From the NCBI RefSeq assembly GCF_027579695.1, contig NC_083583.1, positions 18,502,257-18,566,256 of the forward strand: a stretch of DNA of 64,000 bases, written 5' to 3'. Positions 55,133 to 64,000 of the stretch are shown here, in pieces. The notes below the pieces were generated by a model. That model was not told the DNA's origin. It saw only the letters and a list, made by a program, of their open reading frames with translations, and searched no databases. Numbering within the stretch: position 1 is the stretch's first letter; each line of letters opens with the position of its first letter. A program made the translations under genes and the position numbers. This DNA comes from Neoarius graeffei (lineage: Eukaryota; Chordata; Actinopteri; Siluriformes; Ariidae).

Positions 55133-55302
55133 TTACTCCATCTTTTCCTGCAGCTTTCTCTGGAAGCACACTGGGAGAATAGAGACGACGGCCAGGACAG
55201 CCAGCACGGCCAAAGAATACCAGGACACGGCTTCGCCTGCTGTGGTCAGCTTGTAGAGTGTCGTTCCGGCGTTTATCGCTACGAAAGATGGAGGAGCAAC
55301 TC
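55133..55302 (-). CDS. tmem41b: tmem41b, last coding exon
   Basis: In reverse, after an acceptor TTTCAG (55305-55303), two bases complete a glycine codon. The frame then reads VAPPSFVAINAGTTLYKLTT, AGEAVSWYSLAVLAVLAVVS, ILPVCFQRKLQEKME and TAA (55135-55133). This is the C-terminal end of TMEM41B, an ER membrane protein of the DedA/VTT family that scrambles phospholipids and is needed for autophagosome growth and lipid-droplet control. The hydrophobic run from WYSLAVL to ILPV is its last membrane segment, and a basic tail follows. Phase fits the donor of the exon at 61629 exactly. The 3' UTR continues leftward. Confidence 0.93.
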
Positions 55303-55707
55303 CTGAAAGAAAGAGAGATGCGAGAGCACACTGAGAAGCTGAAACTGTCAGAGAAAAAAAAAAAATGCTATTTCATATCCACCAGCAGGATGCTTTCACA
55401 CTTCATTTGGAGTGCTGGCTGGAGTGATTCTGTGAATTATTTCAAATCAGTACTTGTGTTTCCATAATAACGCTCCAAACAGTACTAGCTTGCTATCAAA
55501 ATTAGATTCATTGTGATTCGTCATAATAAAGACTGGTTTAATGCTGGTGATGAGGTGATTGTTTACCTTTGCTGCTTTCGAAAATCAAGAGAATTTGAGC
55601 TGCTAGTGTGACATTCCAGTGAATGCCCCAAAGATAGACAAGATTTTAGTTCGTTGCAACATTAGTGTACTGGCAATTAAATAATTTCAACTCAAAATAG
55701 CGTCAAT

Positions 55708-56347
55708 TAGAATTGAGCCGGATACTCGGCTGAAACGAGTATCCGGTACGGATAAAGCACTTTTGCCGAGTACGAGTATTATACGAGTAATATGAGTCAA
55801 TATCTGTGCTCGGACTGAATGAAAATCCTCACACAGCGTCACAGCGCCCCTCCCCTACACACACCGCTCTGCTCACTCACACAGAGAACAGCTCTCTGTC
55901 TCTCCCTCAGTCACTCAGGTTCGCAGCTCTTTTCCGTTAACGTTTCAGGTTTCTTCAGCTTCAAGTTTGTTTTTATTTCATTTCGTACTTACTTATAACC
56001 AGTAGAGTTCTGGTAAACATGGGTTCATTCAGACGTAGTGCTTGGTAGAAAGTGACTCGCGTTGCATCTCTGCCTGTCGGAGATTTTTTCTTCTTTTTTT
56101 AACCGTCGGTTAAAAACGGGTTTTTTTTACTTCACGCATTGAGTGACACTTTCTTGCTGTAATTCATGTAAAAATAAAGGTAGTAGTGGTATAAGTATTA
56201 CAAATTAAGCCACACACACACACACTGCCGGTTGTCGGAGTTTTTTTTTAAACCGTCAGTTGGCTCTAACCAGTTTTATTTTACTTCACGCACTGAGTGT
56301 CTGACACTTTCTAGGTAGTAGTGGTATAAATAATATTACAAATTAAG

Positions 56348-56397
<50 letters not shown>

Positions 56398-56798
56398 CCC
56401 TGGTGTGGAAAAAATAAATAAATAAAATCACACTGATCATAAAAAAAAAAAGTTAAAAAAAAGTTATGTTGAGTATGAAAACTCTTACATTTCATTTCAT
56501 AATTGCAACCGCATGTGTTGTCTTCATCGTTGCAAAACTTGTTCTGTAAATAGTTCGTTTGCTATCGTGATCAAAACCATTGATCTGAAGCGCAATGCTG
56601 ATGCTGTCCTGTAAATAGTTTTCTAATCAGCAATAAATATAACAATTTCTGATCAACCCATATCAATTGCATGCTTAAAATAACATACTGGTTAAAGCCC
56701 TGCCCATTTCAAGACAACCAGACCCACTTCCGGGTTAGGCCCCGCCCACTCCCGGGTACGGATACTTCAACAGATACAGCTGTACTCGCTCATCCCTA
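55708..56798. mobile_element. hAT-like element in the tmem41b intron
   Basis: Inverted ends are TAGAATTGAGC and, on the reverse strand of the right end, TAGGGATGAGCGAGTAC. The 8-bp duplication GCGTCAAT (55700-55707 and 56799-56806) flanks it. The interior has an imperfect direct duplication around TCTTTTTTTAACCGTCGGTT / TTTTAAACCGTCAGTTGG and a (CA)n run (56348-56394). No transposase. Confidence 0.7.
56348..56394. repeat. (CA)n microsatellite
   Basis: About 23 CA units inside the hAT-like element. Confidence 0.9.
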
Positions 56799-56949
56799 GC
56801 GTCAATATTCTTATATTCATTGACTAGTAATATGAAGAGGTTTCACCAGCACTCTGGTCTCCAGACTGAAAACAAATTAACTGGAATTCATTTAATTCAA
56901 ATTTGTACACCAGTTAAAACTTATCCGACTGAGGGTAACGGGTGAGCTG

Positions 56950-58135
56950 GAGCCACCTGAAAAGTTAACCTTCAGAAACCTTGCTGTGAAGAAGAAAAAA
57001 AGATGCAGACAGCATTCATTTGTAATAACAAAAGTGCTCTGAAAGCACAATATCCCCCGCTGGAAACCATGCTATAACTCTGGGAAAATGTGACTGAACT
57101 GAACGAAATTGCAATATGTATATTAACGACATATAACAAAGAATCCTGCCACGTTTTGTGAAATTCCTCCAAACATTGTGAGAGGAGTTGATTTCAGAAG
57201 GTGAGCACCCTTCCCGGGACAAACGGACAGACATCGCTACGACATAACCCCCCTTCGGGCCTTTCGGCCAGCGGGGGATAATTTTTTTTTTTTGCCAAAT
57301 TACATGAAATTCCTCCAAAAATTGTGAGGGAAGTTGATTTCAGAAAGCAAGCACACCTTGATGAAATTGCCAAAGTACAAGTTTGTTAATAATCAAGGGC
57401 ATAACTCTGGTAAAATCTGTCCAAATTAAACAAAATTTCAATATGCGCATAACTGTCATACAACAAAGCCTTTTGCCAAGTTTGGTGAAATTCCTCCCCA
57501 AATTGTGAGAGGAGTTGATTTCAGAAGAATGTACACCCTTATGAAATTGTCAAAAGTTATTTAATCAAGGGTCAAAACTCCGGGAAAATTTTCACAAAGT
57601 AAATTAAATCGCAATATGCGCATTACCGTCATATAACAAAGCCTTTTACACCAAGCTTCGAGAAATTCGTCCAAAAATTATGAGAGGAGTTGATGTCAGA
57701 AGGCGAGCACACCTTCATGAAATTGTGAAAGTACAAGGTTGTTAATCAAGGGCTGTAACTCTGGTAAAATGCGACTGAATTGAACAAAATGTGTGTACAG
57801 CCGACATCTAACAATGCCTTCTGCCAAGTTTCATGAAATTCCTCCACAAATTGAGAGAGGAGTTGATTTCAGAAGGAAAACACACTCACAAAATTGTCAA
57901 GGTATAATTTTGTTAATCAAGGGCTGTAACTCTGGTAAAATGTGACCGAATTGAACCAAATTACAACATGCGTACTACCAACATATAACAAAGAATCCTG
58001 CCGAGTTTTATGAAATTCCTCTAAAAATTGCGAGAGAAGTCGATTTTAGAAAGTGAGCACCCTTCCCAGGACGGACGGACATCGTCATGACATAATCCCT
58101 CTTTGGGCCTTTCGGCCAGCGGGGGATAAAAAGGG
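56950..58135. repeat. ~175-bp tandem array with two terminal hairpins
   Basis: AAATTCCTCC-type marks recur at 57161, 57307, 57488, 57663, 57836 and 58012. Two segments end with the same hairpin (GGGCCTTTCGGCCAGCGGGG at 57258 and 58106), preceded by GGACGGACGGACATCG-like sequence. It is therefore two concatenated units of one repeat family, the first shortened. Confidence 0.88.
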
Positions 58136-58154
58136 GTCACTTCCCACAGGATTA

Positions 58155-59756
58155 CAGTGGTGCTTGAAAGTTTGTGAACCCTTCAGAATTTTCTATATTT
58201 CTGCATAAATATGACCTAAAACATCATCAGATTTTCACACAAGTTCTAAAAGTAGATAAAGAGAACTCAGTTCAACAAATGAGACGAAAATATTATACTT
58301 GGTCATTTATTTATTGAGGAAAATGATCCAATATTACATATCTGTGAGTGGCAAAAGTATGTGAACCTTTGCTTTCAGTATCTGGTGTGACCCCCTTGTG
58401 CAGCAATAACTGCAACTAAACATTTACGGTAACTGATGATCAGTCCTGCACACCGGCTTGGAGGAATTTTAGCCCATTCCTCCGTACAGAACAGCTTCAA
58501 CTCTGGGATGTTGGTGGGTTTCCTCACATGAACTGCTCGCTTCAGGTCCTTCCACAACATTTCGATTGGATTAAGGTCAGGACTTTGACTTGGCCATTCC
58601 AAAACATTAACTTTATTCTTCTTTAACCATTCTTTGGTAGAACGACTTGTGTGCTTAGGGTCGTTGTCTTGCTGCATGACCCACCTTCTCTTGAGATTCA
58701 GTTCATGGACAGATGTCCTGACATTTTCCTTTAGAATTCGCTGGTATAATTCAGAATTCATTGGTCCATCAATGATGGCAAGCTGTCCTGGCCCAGATGC
58801 AGCAAAACAGGCCCAAACCATGATACTACCACCACCATGTTTCACAGATGGGATAAGGTTCTTATGCTGGAATGCAGTGTTCTTCTTTCTCCAAACATAA
58901 CGCTTCTCATTTAAACCAAAAAGTTCTATTTTGGTCTCATCCGTCCACAAAACATTTTTCCAATAGCCTTCTAGCTTGTCCACGTGATCTTTAGCAAACT
59001 GCAGACAAGCAACAATGTTCTTTTTGGAACGCAGTGGCTTTCTCCTTGCAACCCTGCCATGCACACCATTGTTGTTCAGTGTTCTCCTGATGGTGGACTC
59101 ATGAACATTAATATTAGCCAATGTGAGAGAGGCCTTCAGTTGCTTAGAAGTTACCCTGGGGTCCTTTGTGACCTCGCTGACTATTACACACCTTGCTCTT
59201 GAAGTGATCTCTGTTGGTCAACCACTCCTGGGGAGGGTAACAATGGTCTTGAAGTTCCTCCATTTGTACACAATCTGTCTGACTGGATTGGTGGAGTCCA
59301 AACTCTAGAGATGGTTTTGTAACCTTATCCAGCCTGATAAGCATCAACAACACTTTATCTGAGGTCGTCAGAAATCTCCTTTGTTCATGCCATGATACAC
59401 TTCCACAAACGTGTTGTGAAGATCAGACTTTGATAGATCCCTGTTCTTTAAATAAAACAGGGTGCCCACTCACACCTGATTGTCATCCCATTGATTGAAA
59501 ACACCTGACTCTAATTTCACCTTCAAATTAACTGCTAATCCTAGAGGTTCACATACTTTTGCCACTCACAGATGTGTAATATTGGATCATTTTCCTCAAT
59601 AAATAAATGACCAAGTATAATGATTTTGTCTCATTTGTTTAACTGGGTTCTCTTTATCTACTTTTAAGACTTGTGTGAAAATCTGATCTTGTTTTAGGTC
59701 ATATTTATGCAGAAATATAGAAAATTCTAAGGTTCACAAACTTTCAAGCACCACTG
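58155..59756 (-). mobile_element. Tc1-like transposon (CAGTGGTGCTTGAAAG family), complete length
   Basis: TA duplications (58153-58154 and 59757-59758) flank perfect ends CAGTGGTGCTTGAAAGTTTG. Length 1602 bp. It lies in the tmem41b intron in the same orientation as the gene. Confidence 0.92.
58375..59400 (-). pseudogene. Tc1 DD34E transposase, nearly intact
   Basis: The catalytic part has VLWTDETKIELFGLNEKRYV, GGGSIMVWACFAASGPG, MQQDNDPKHTS and SPDLNPIEMLW, with 34 residues between the second D and E. It ends AAQGGHTRY. The open frame is continuous from about 59215 to 58375. One shift near 59215 moves the N-terminal HTH region (LEFGLHQSSQT) to another frame, and small gaps lie before it. No ATG opens the downstream frame, so it cannot give full-length enzyme. 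Confidence 0.87.
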
Positions 59757-60065
59757 TACATGTAAAACAGTACTTTATTAGGATTTTTTTTTTTTTTTAC
59801 TTCAGTAAAAAAAAAATTAGGAAGTAAGCTTCTTTATTTTGATTTGACATATTTCCTCAGATAATATGGACAAGCCAGAAGGCTGTTGGAAATTTCTGTG
59901 AAACATGGTGGTGGTAGTATCATAGTTCGGACCTGTTTTTCTGCATCTGGGCCAGGACATTTTGCCATCATTAATGAAAATTTTTTTAAATAAATAAATA
60001 AATAAACCCCAGACCTATTAAAGTCTGATCTTCACAGCACATGTTTGTGGAAGTGTATAACCACA

Positions 60066-61320
60066 TGAACAAAGGAGATTCCTGAAGACCTCAGAAAAAA
60101 AGTTGTTGATGCTCATCAGACTGGAAAATGTTACAAAACCATCTCAAAAGAGTTTGGACTCCACCAATCCACAGTCAGACAGATGGAAGAAATTCAAGAT
60201 CACTGTTCTCCTCCCCAGCAATGTTTGACCAACACAACAAAGATCACTCCAAGAACAAAGTGTGTAATAGTCGGCAAAGTCACAAAGGAACTCAGGATAA
60301 CTTCTAATCAACTGAAGGCTTCTCTCACGTTGGCTAATGTTAAGGTTCATGAGTCCACCATCAGGAGAACACTGAACAACAATGGTGTGCATGGTGAGGT
60401 TGCAAGGGGAAAGCTACTGTTCTCCAAAAAGAACATTGCTGCCTGTCTACAACTTGCTAAAGATCAAGTGGACAAGTCAGGAGGATATTGGAAAAATTTG
60501 GTGGACAGATGAGACCAAAATAGAACTTTTCAGTCTCAATGAGAAGCGTTATGTTTGGAGAAAGGAAGAAACACTGCATTCCAGCATAAGAACCTTAAAC
60601 CCATCTGTGAAACATGGTGGTGGTAGTATCATGGTTTGGGCCTGTTTTCTTGCATCTGGGCCAGGACGATCTTACCTTAGCATCATTAATGAACCAATGA
60701 ATTCTGAATTATTCCAGCAAATTCTAATGGAATTATTCTCAGGGGTGATAGTGTTCTGGTGCGCCGCGCCGGATTTCCGGCGCGCCGTGGCTGGGGAAAA
60801 AAAAAAAAATCTAGTTCGCCCATTGTCCTGTGTCATTCTGAGATGCGCAGATAGACAGTAAAGGGAATTCGGAATTCCCTTTACTGTCTATCTGCGCATC
60901 TCAGAATGACACAGGACAATGGGCAAACTAGATTTTTTTTTTCCCCCAGCCACGGCGCGCCGGAAATCCGGCGCGGCGCCGGAACGCTATCACCCCTGTA
61001 TTCTGCTCATAAACTAAATCTTAAGAGAAAGTGGGTCATGAAACAAAACAACGACTGTAAGCACACAAGCCATTTCTACCAAAGATCGGTGAAAGAAGAA
61101 TAAAGTTAATGGCTTGGAATGGCCAAGTCAAAGTCCTGACCTTAATCCGACAGAAATGTTGTGTGAACAGTTCATGTGAGGAAACCCACCAACATCCCAG
61201 AGCTGAAGCTGTTCTCTACAGAGGAATGGGCTAAAATTCCTCTAAGCTGATGTGCTGGATTAATCAACAGTTACTACAAACGTTTACTTGCAGTTATTGC
61301 TGCGCAAGGGACACACGAGA
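60066..61320 (+). pseudogene. Tc1 transposase remnant, broken by a palindromic insertion
   Basis: Fragments in order: KVVDAHQTG-type HTH start, ITSNQLKASLTLANVKVHES, WTDETKIELFSLNEKRYVWR, SVKHGGGSIMVWACF, then the insertion, then LNLKRKWVMKQNNDCKH (second catalytic D lost) and LNPTEM-like residues. There are multiple frameshifts. Most decayed of the three family members here. Confidence 0.8.
60740..60998. mobile_element. 259-bp palindromic (fold-back) element
   Basis: The two halves are near-perfect inverse copies meeting at GGGAATTCGGAATTCCC. Ends are CAGGGGTGATAG. TATTCT flanks both sides (60734-60739 and 60999-61004). Each arm carries GCGCCGGATTTCCGGCGCGC and a poly-A/T run. It is a MITE made almost wholly of its TIRs. 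Confidence 0.88.
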
Positions 61321-61628
61321 CACTGAAAACAGGTTCACATACTTTTGCCACTCACTGATATACAATATTGGATCATTTTCCTCAATAAATAAATGACCAA
61401 ATGTAGTATTTTTGACTCATTTGTTAAATTGGGTTCTCTTTATCATCTACTTTTAAGGCTTGTGTGAAAATCTGACCATGTTTGAGGTCATATTTATGCA
61501 AAAATATAGAAAATTCTAAAGGGTTCACAAACTTTCAAGCACCACTGTAAGAGAATTTGGAAGTATAAAATGAAGACTACATTTTTTTTAAATTATGTAT
61601 ATAAAAAAATGCTCTTTGTCTTTCTTAC

Positions 61629-61767
61629 CGATAAATGTACCAAAGAAGAAGACTCCCAGAGGAACATTGATGACTGGGGACGTGATGTTGATAAACCAGT
61701 TTGGGAGGAAAGGCGTAATTCTCAGAAAGATGATGTAATTGATGAGGTGTTCTCGGTGCTTATCGAC
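61629..61767 (-). CDS. tmem41b: tmem41b, penultimate coding exon
   Basis: In reverse, between acceptor CTGTAG (61773-61768) and donor ATCG/GTAAGA (GT at 61628-61627), the 139-bp exon reads VDKHREHLINYIIFLRITPF, LPNWFINITSPVINVPLGVF and FFGTFI plus one base of a glycine codon. This is the heart of the VTT (DedA) domain: the re-entrant RITPFLPNWFINI loop with conserved Arg, Pro and Asn residues needed for lipid movement. The following exon is at 55302, across a 6326-bp intron filled with transposons. The earlier exons lie to the right of the window. Confidence 0.95.
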
Positions 61768-61809
61768 CTACAGATAAAGGCAGGACTTTATCATTTCACT
61801 GTATATTAA

Positions 61810-62635
61810 AGGAACCAAACAAGAATTATTTAGAAGATTTTGCCTTCAGCATATACAGTACACATACAAATCAAAAAGTTTGGACGCGCCTTCTGGTGCA
61901 TTGCGATGGATGTCGTTTCTCTTTACTTAGTTGGGCGGTTCTTGGCATAATATGGATTACTACAGTTGTGGTATAGAGCCATTTACTGTATTTTTATCAT
62001 TTACTATTTGATCTCAAATGCATTAAGGAGGCAAGAAATTGCACTAATTAACTTTTGACAAGGCACACTTGTTAATTGAAAAGCATTCCAGGTGACTACC
62101 TCATGAAGTTGGTTGAGATAATGCCAATAGTGTGCAAAGCATCATTAAGGTAAACACTGGCTACTTTGAAGAATCTAAAATATGAAACTTTTTTTTTTGT
62201 TTACCACATAATTCCATACATGTTCCAGATGTTATTTCATAATTTTGATGTCTTTAGTATTGTTCTACAATGTAGAAAATGGTCAAAATCCAGACCCCCC
62301 CCCCAAAAAAAAACCCAAGAATGCACAGTGGCGTCCAAACTTCTGACTGGAAATGTGTGTGGTATTATAATATCAGGCTTGTAGTACTTGAGTCCAACTC
62401 ATGCCCTAATTTTAAGAACTCGTGGAGATGAGGACTCGGATATTTTCTTTATTTTTTTGTAACATGCCATAATAATTCAGCATAAGATTTATATCTACAT
62501 TAATTTTTATACCAATTTCATGCAAGAGAATGCATATTCACCTGTTCATACGTCATGTTCAGGAACAAACTAACGTTAATGGCACTAAAATGCCTGGAGA
62601 GAAGCCTCTAGGATTGTCCGCTTTGCTTTCCAGAC
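61810..62635. other. No gene seen (tmem41b intron)
   Basis: AATCAAAAAGTTTGGACGCGCC (61869) and GCGTCCAAACTTCTGACTGG (62330) look like inverted ends of a small Tc1-type MITE. Nothing codes. Confidence 0.45.
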
Positions 62636-62639
62636 TTCT

Positions 62640-62762
62640 CGTGCAGTGGGAAAAAATGCACTGCTGTGTGTTCCACATGTAGAAGAACTATCGAGGAGAC
62701 GACGGGGACAACCTTGAACTTCAATCGTCATTTGGCAAGACTCCACCCAGAGAAGGAAGTGA
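62640..62762 (+). pseudogene. BED-type zinc-finger fragment
   Basis: The forward frame reads CSGKKCTAVCSTCRRTIEET, then TGTTLNFNRHLARLHPEKEV. A CX2C pair followed by an HX4H pair around NFNRHLARLHP fits a BED finger, the DNA-binding domain of many hAT transposases and ZBED genes. A splice-acceptor-like TTTGCTTTCCAG (62619-62630) precedes it. No catalytic domain follows. It sits antisense in the tmem41b intron. Confidence 0.45.
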
Positions 62763-63139
62763 CACGCTATGTTCATTGCTCTGTTGATAGCGGGGCTTGC
62801 TTGCTGAGCGATGAACTAGCTGCTAGTGTTAACCCTCTCTCATGTTATTTGCCCTGTTGATAGTGGGCAGGGCTTGCTGAGGGATGAACAAGCTTTTTAT
62901 CTGTAGCCTGTTAGCTAAAATTGGGCAGTCGAGCAGTAACGTTAGTCCAACACAGTAGCAGAGACGGTTTCACATAAAGGCAGCAATAGCCACCGTCAAA
63001 TGGTGTGGATGTCGTCTTGTTCTCGGACTCGACTCTGATCAATAGTGGACTCGACTCAAATTTTTTTTAATGACTCGGACTTGAATACTGGGGACTCTAG
63101 GTTTAGTGACTCAACTAAAACACTGATTTAAAAAAAAAA

Positions 63140-63664
63140 AAAAAAACAGCTACTCCACAAAATTGAGTTGTACAAGCTGATAGCCGACAAGGCACGTAGT
63201 GCAGAGTTGGCTATAAGCCATGTATAACTAGATTGAGTGGAATAACTGTTTTATCCTATCTGCATTTCACTTGATTTTGAGAAACAGACCATTTTTATTT
63301 TTTGCAAATTCGATAAATAAAAACTTTATACAAAACATCCGACAAAATCATTTCCGCTTAGAATGTAAACAAACCGGCGAAATGACAGTAGCAATTTGTG
63401 AAAATGCTATAATAATTCTTGAAAAATGAAAAAAAAAAAAAAAAAAAACAGATACGTTCTTACCATCAAGTACTTTTATTCCATATTCTGTTGCTTTTTT
63501 GTGGTTTTGTTTCCGAGAGCTTTTATTCCGTCCTCGGTTGGTTCAGCAACACGTGCCGCCATTTTCTTTTTCGCTACTCAAGGTATATGAGCTGATAGCC
63601 TTGTAGGAGAGTAGCCAATCAGAGTGCACGATTGCTCATATCCAGTGAACGTGGATAGAATAAT
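63140..63664 (-). mobile_element. R2 Crypton-like repeat, copy d (reverse)
   Basis: On the reverse strand it starts ATTCTATCCACGTTCACTGG and has GCACTCTGATTGGCTACTCT. An exon opens with ATGGCGGCACGTGTTGCTGA at about 63560 and ends with a donor GATG/GTAAGA. The closing inverted pair lies at 63155-63255. Confidence 0.58.
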
Positions 63665-63965
63665 TTCCAATATCTTCACTCAGGTGACATCACTCCAGTG
63701 TTTTCCCGCTGACTAGACGCGCATTGTCAAAATGGTGAACCGGTTCAAAATTAAAATTCTTTTGATTAACCTGCATTTTTTTTTGTGGATGTGTCCATAT
63801 AATATAAAAAGAACATTACACAGTTACACGAAGATATGAAGTTTATCTTCTTGTGTTGAAAATATTTTCACTCCTTCACTTCACTCACTTGTTAACGTTC
63901 ACCATTCAAAGATAAACTTCATATCTTCGCACAACTGTATAATATCCTCTACACACACCAAAAAA
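63665..63965. repeat. R3 fold-back repeat, copy 2
   Basis: It shares TTTTCCCGCTGACTAGACGC, GAAGATATGAAGTTTATCTT and its mirror GATAAACTTCATATCTTCGC with the copy at 54395. Both copies adjoin an R2 element. Confidence 0.55.
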
Positions 63966-64000
63966 TTAGATTATAAAAAAGTTCAATATTTTCCATCAGT

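Larger units (their letters stand above)
59870..61547 (+). mobile_element. Tc1-like transposon, rearranged copy
   Basis: Same family in opposite orientation. The right TIR ends ACTTTCAAGCACCACTG at 61547 with TA after. The left end is rearranged: a piece of the catalytic region (GTGAAACATGGTGGTGGTAG, 59900) stands before the true N-terminus (60066). It is interrupted by the palindrome at 60740-60998. Confidence 0.75.

Noticed and set aside
57016..57318. 100-codon reverse frame
   Set aside because: It falls in the ~175-bp tandem array and crosses its terminal hairpin.

Overview
The window looks like teleost fish chromosomal DNA. It holds two vertebrate genes in conserved order. A dense load of fish-type repeats surrounds them: V-SINEs with tRNA-like heads, Tc1/mariner elements, THAP-bearing DNA transposons and a Gmr1-type Gypsy element. 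I could not fix the species; an ostariophysan such as a catfish is only a guess. Both genes lie on the minus strand. The first coding exon of a DENND5 gene (most likely dennd5a) is at 35633-35732. The last two coding exons of tmem41b are at 61629-61767 and 55133-55302, joined by a 6.3 kb intron. DENND5A and TMEM41B are also neighbours on the same strand in human, which supports both calls.

Bases 1-35632 are therefore probably dennd5a intron 1. This stretch is almost wholly nested mobile DNA. A Tc1-type MITE (6524-9984) holds a long-TIR MITE and an ISL2EU-like transposon, which holds a second ISL2EU-like transposon, which holds a LINE fragment and a 300-bp palindrome. Other parts are five copies of a fold-back family (R1), Kolobok-like elements with THAP exons, a 169-bp tandem array, SINEs, a PIF/Harbinger MITE, and a 1.7 kb palindrome interrupted by a helicase-exon transposon with a 9-bp target duplication.

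Bases 35733-55132 lie between the two genes. They hold a reverse-strand LINE whose 3' part has expanded into a 36/50-bp minisatellite. A complete Gypsy retrotransposon (37932-42898) with integrase upstream of reverse transcriptase sits inside that array. Further on are a tail-to-tail SINE pair, a Kolobok-like element with an intact THAP exon, Tc1 inside Tc1, a hAT MITE with a perfect 8-bp target duplication, and Crypton-like elements (R2). The tmem41b intron holds a hAT-like element, a ~175-bp tandem array, two Tc1-like copies and a 259-bp palindrome.

A theme runs through the window. Short non-autonomous elements of at least six unrelated DNA-transposon groups each keep a promoter-proximal first exon that ends at a splice donor, while the rest of the transposase gene is gone. 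All transposase and polyprotein genes seen here are broken or partial. Only the host exons look intact.
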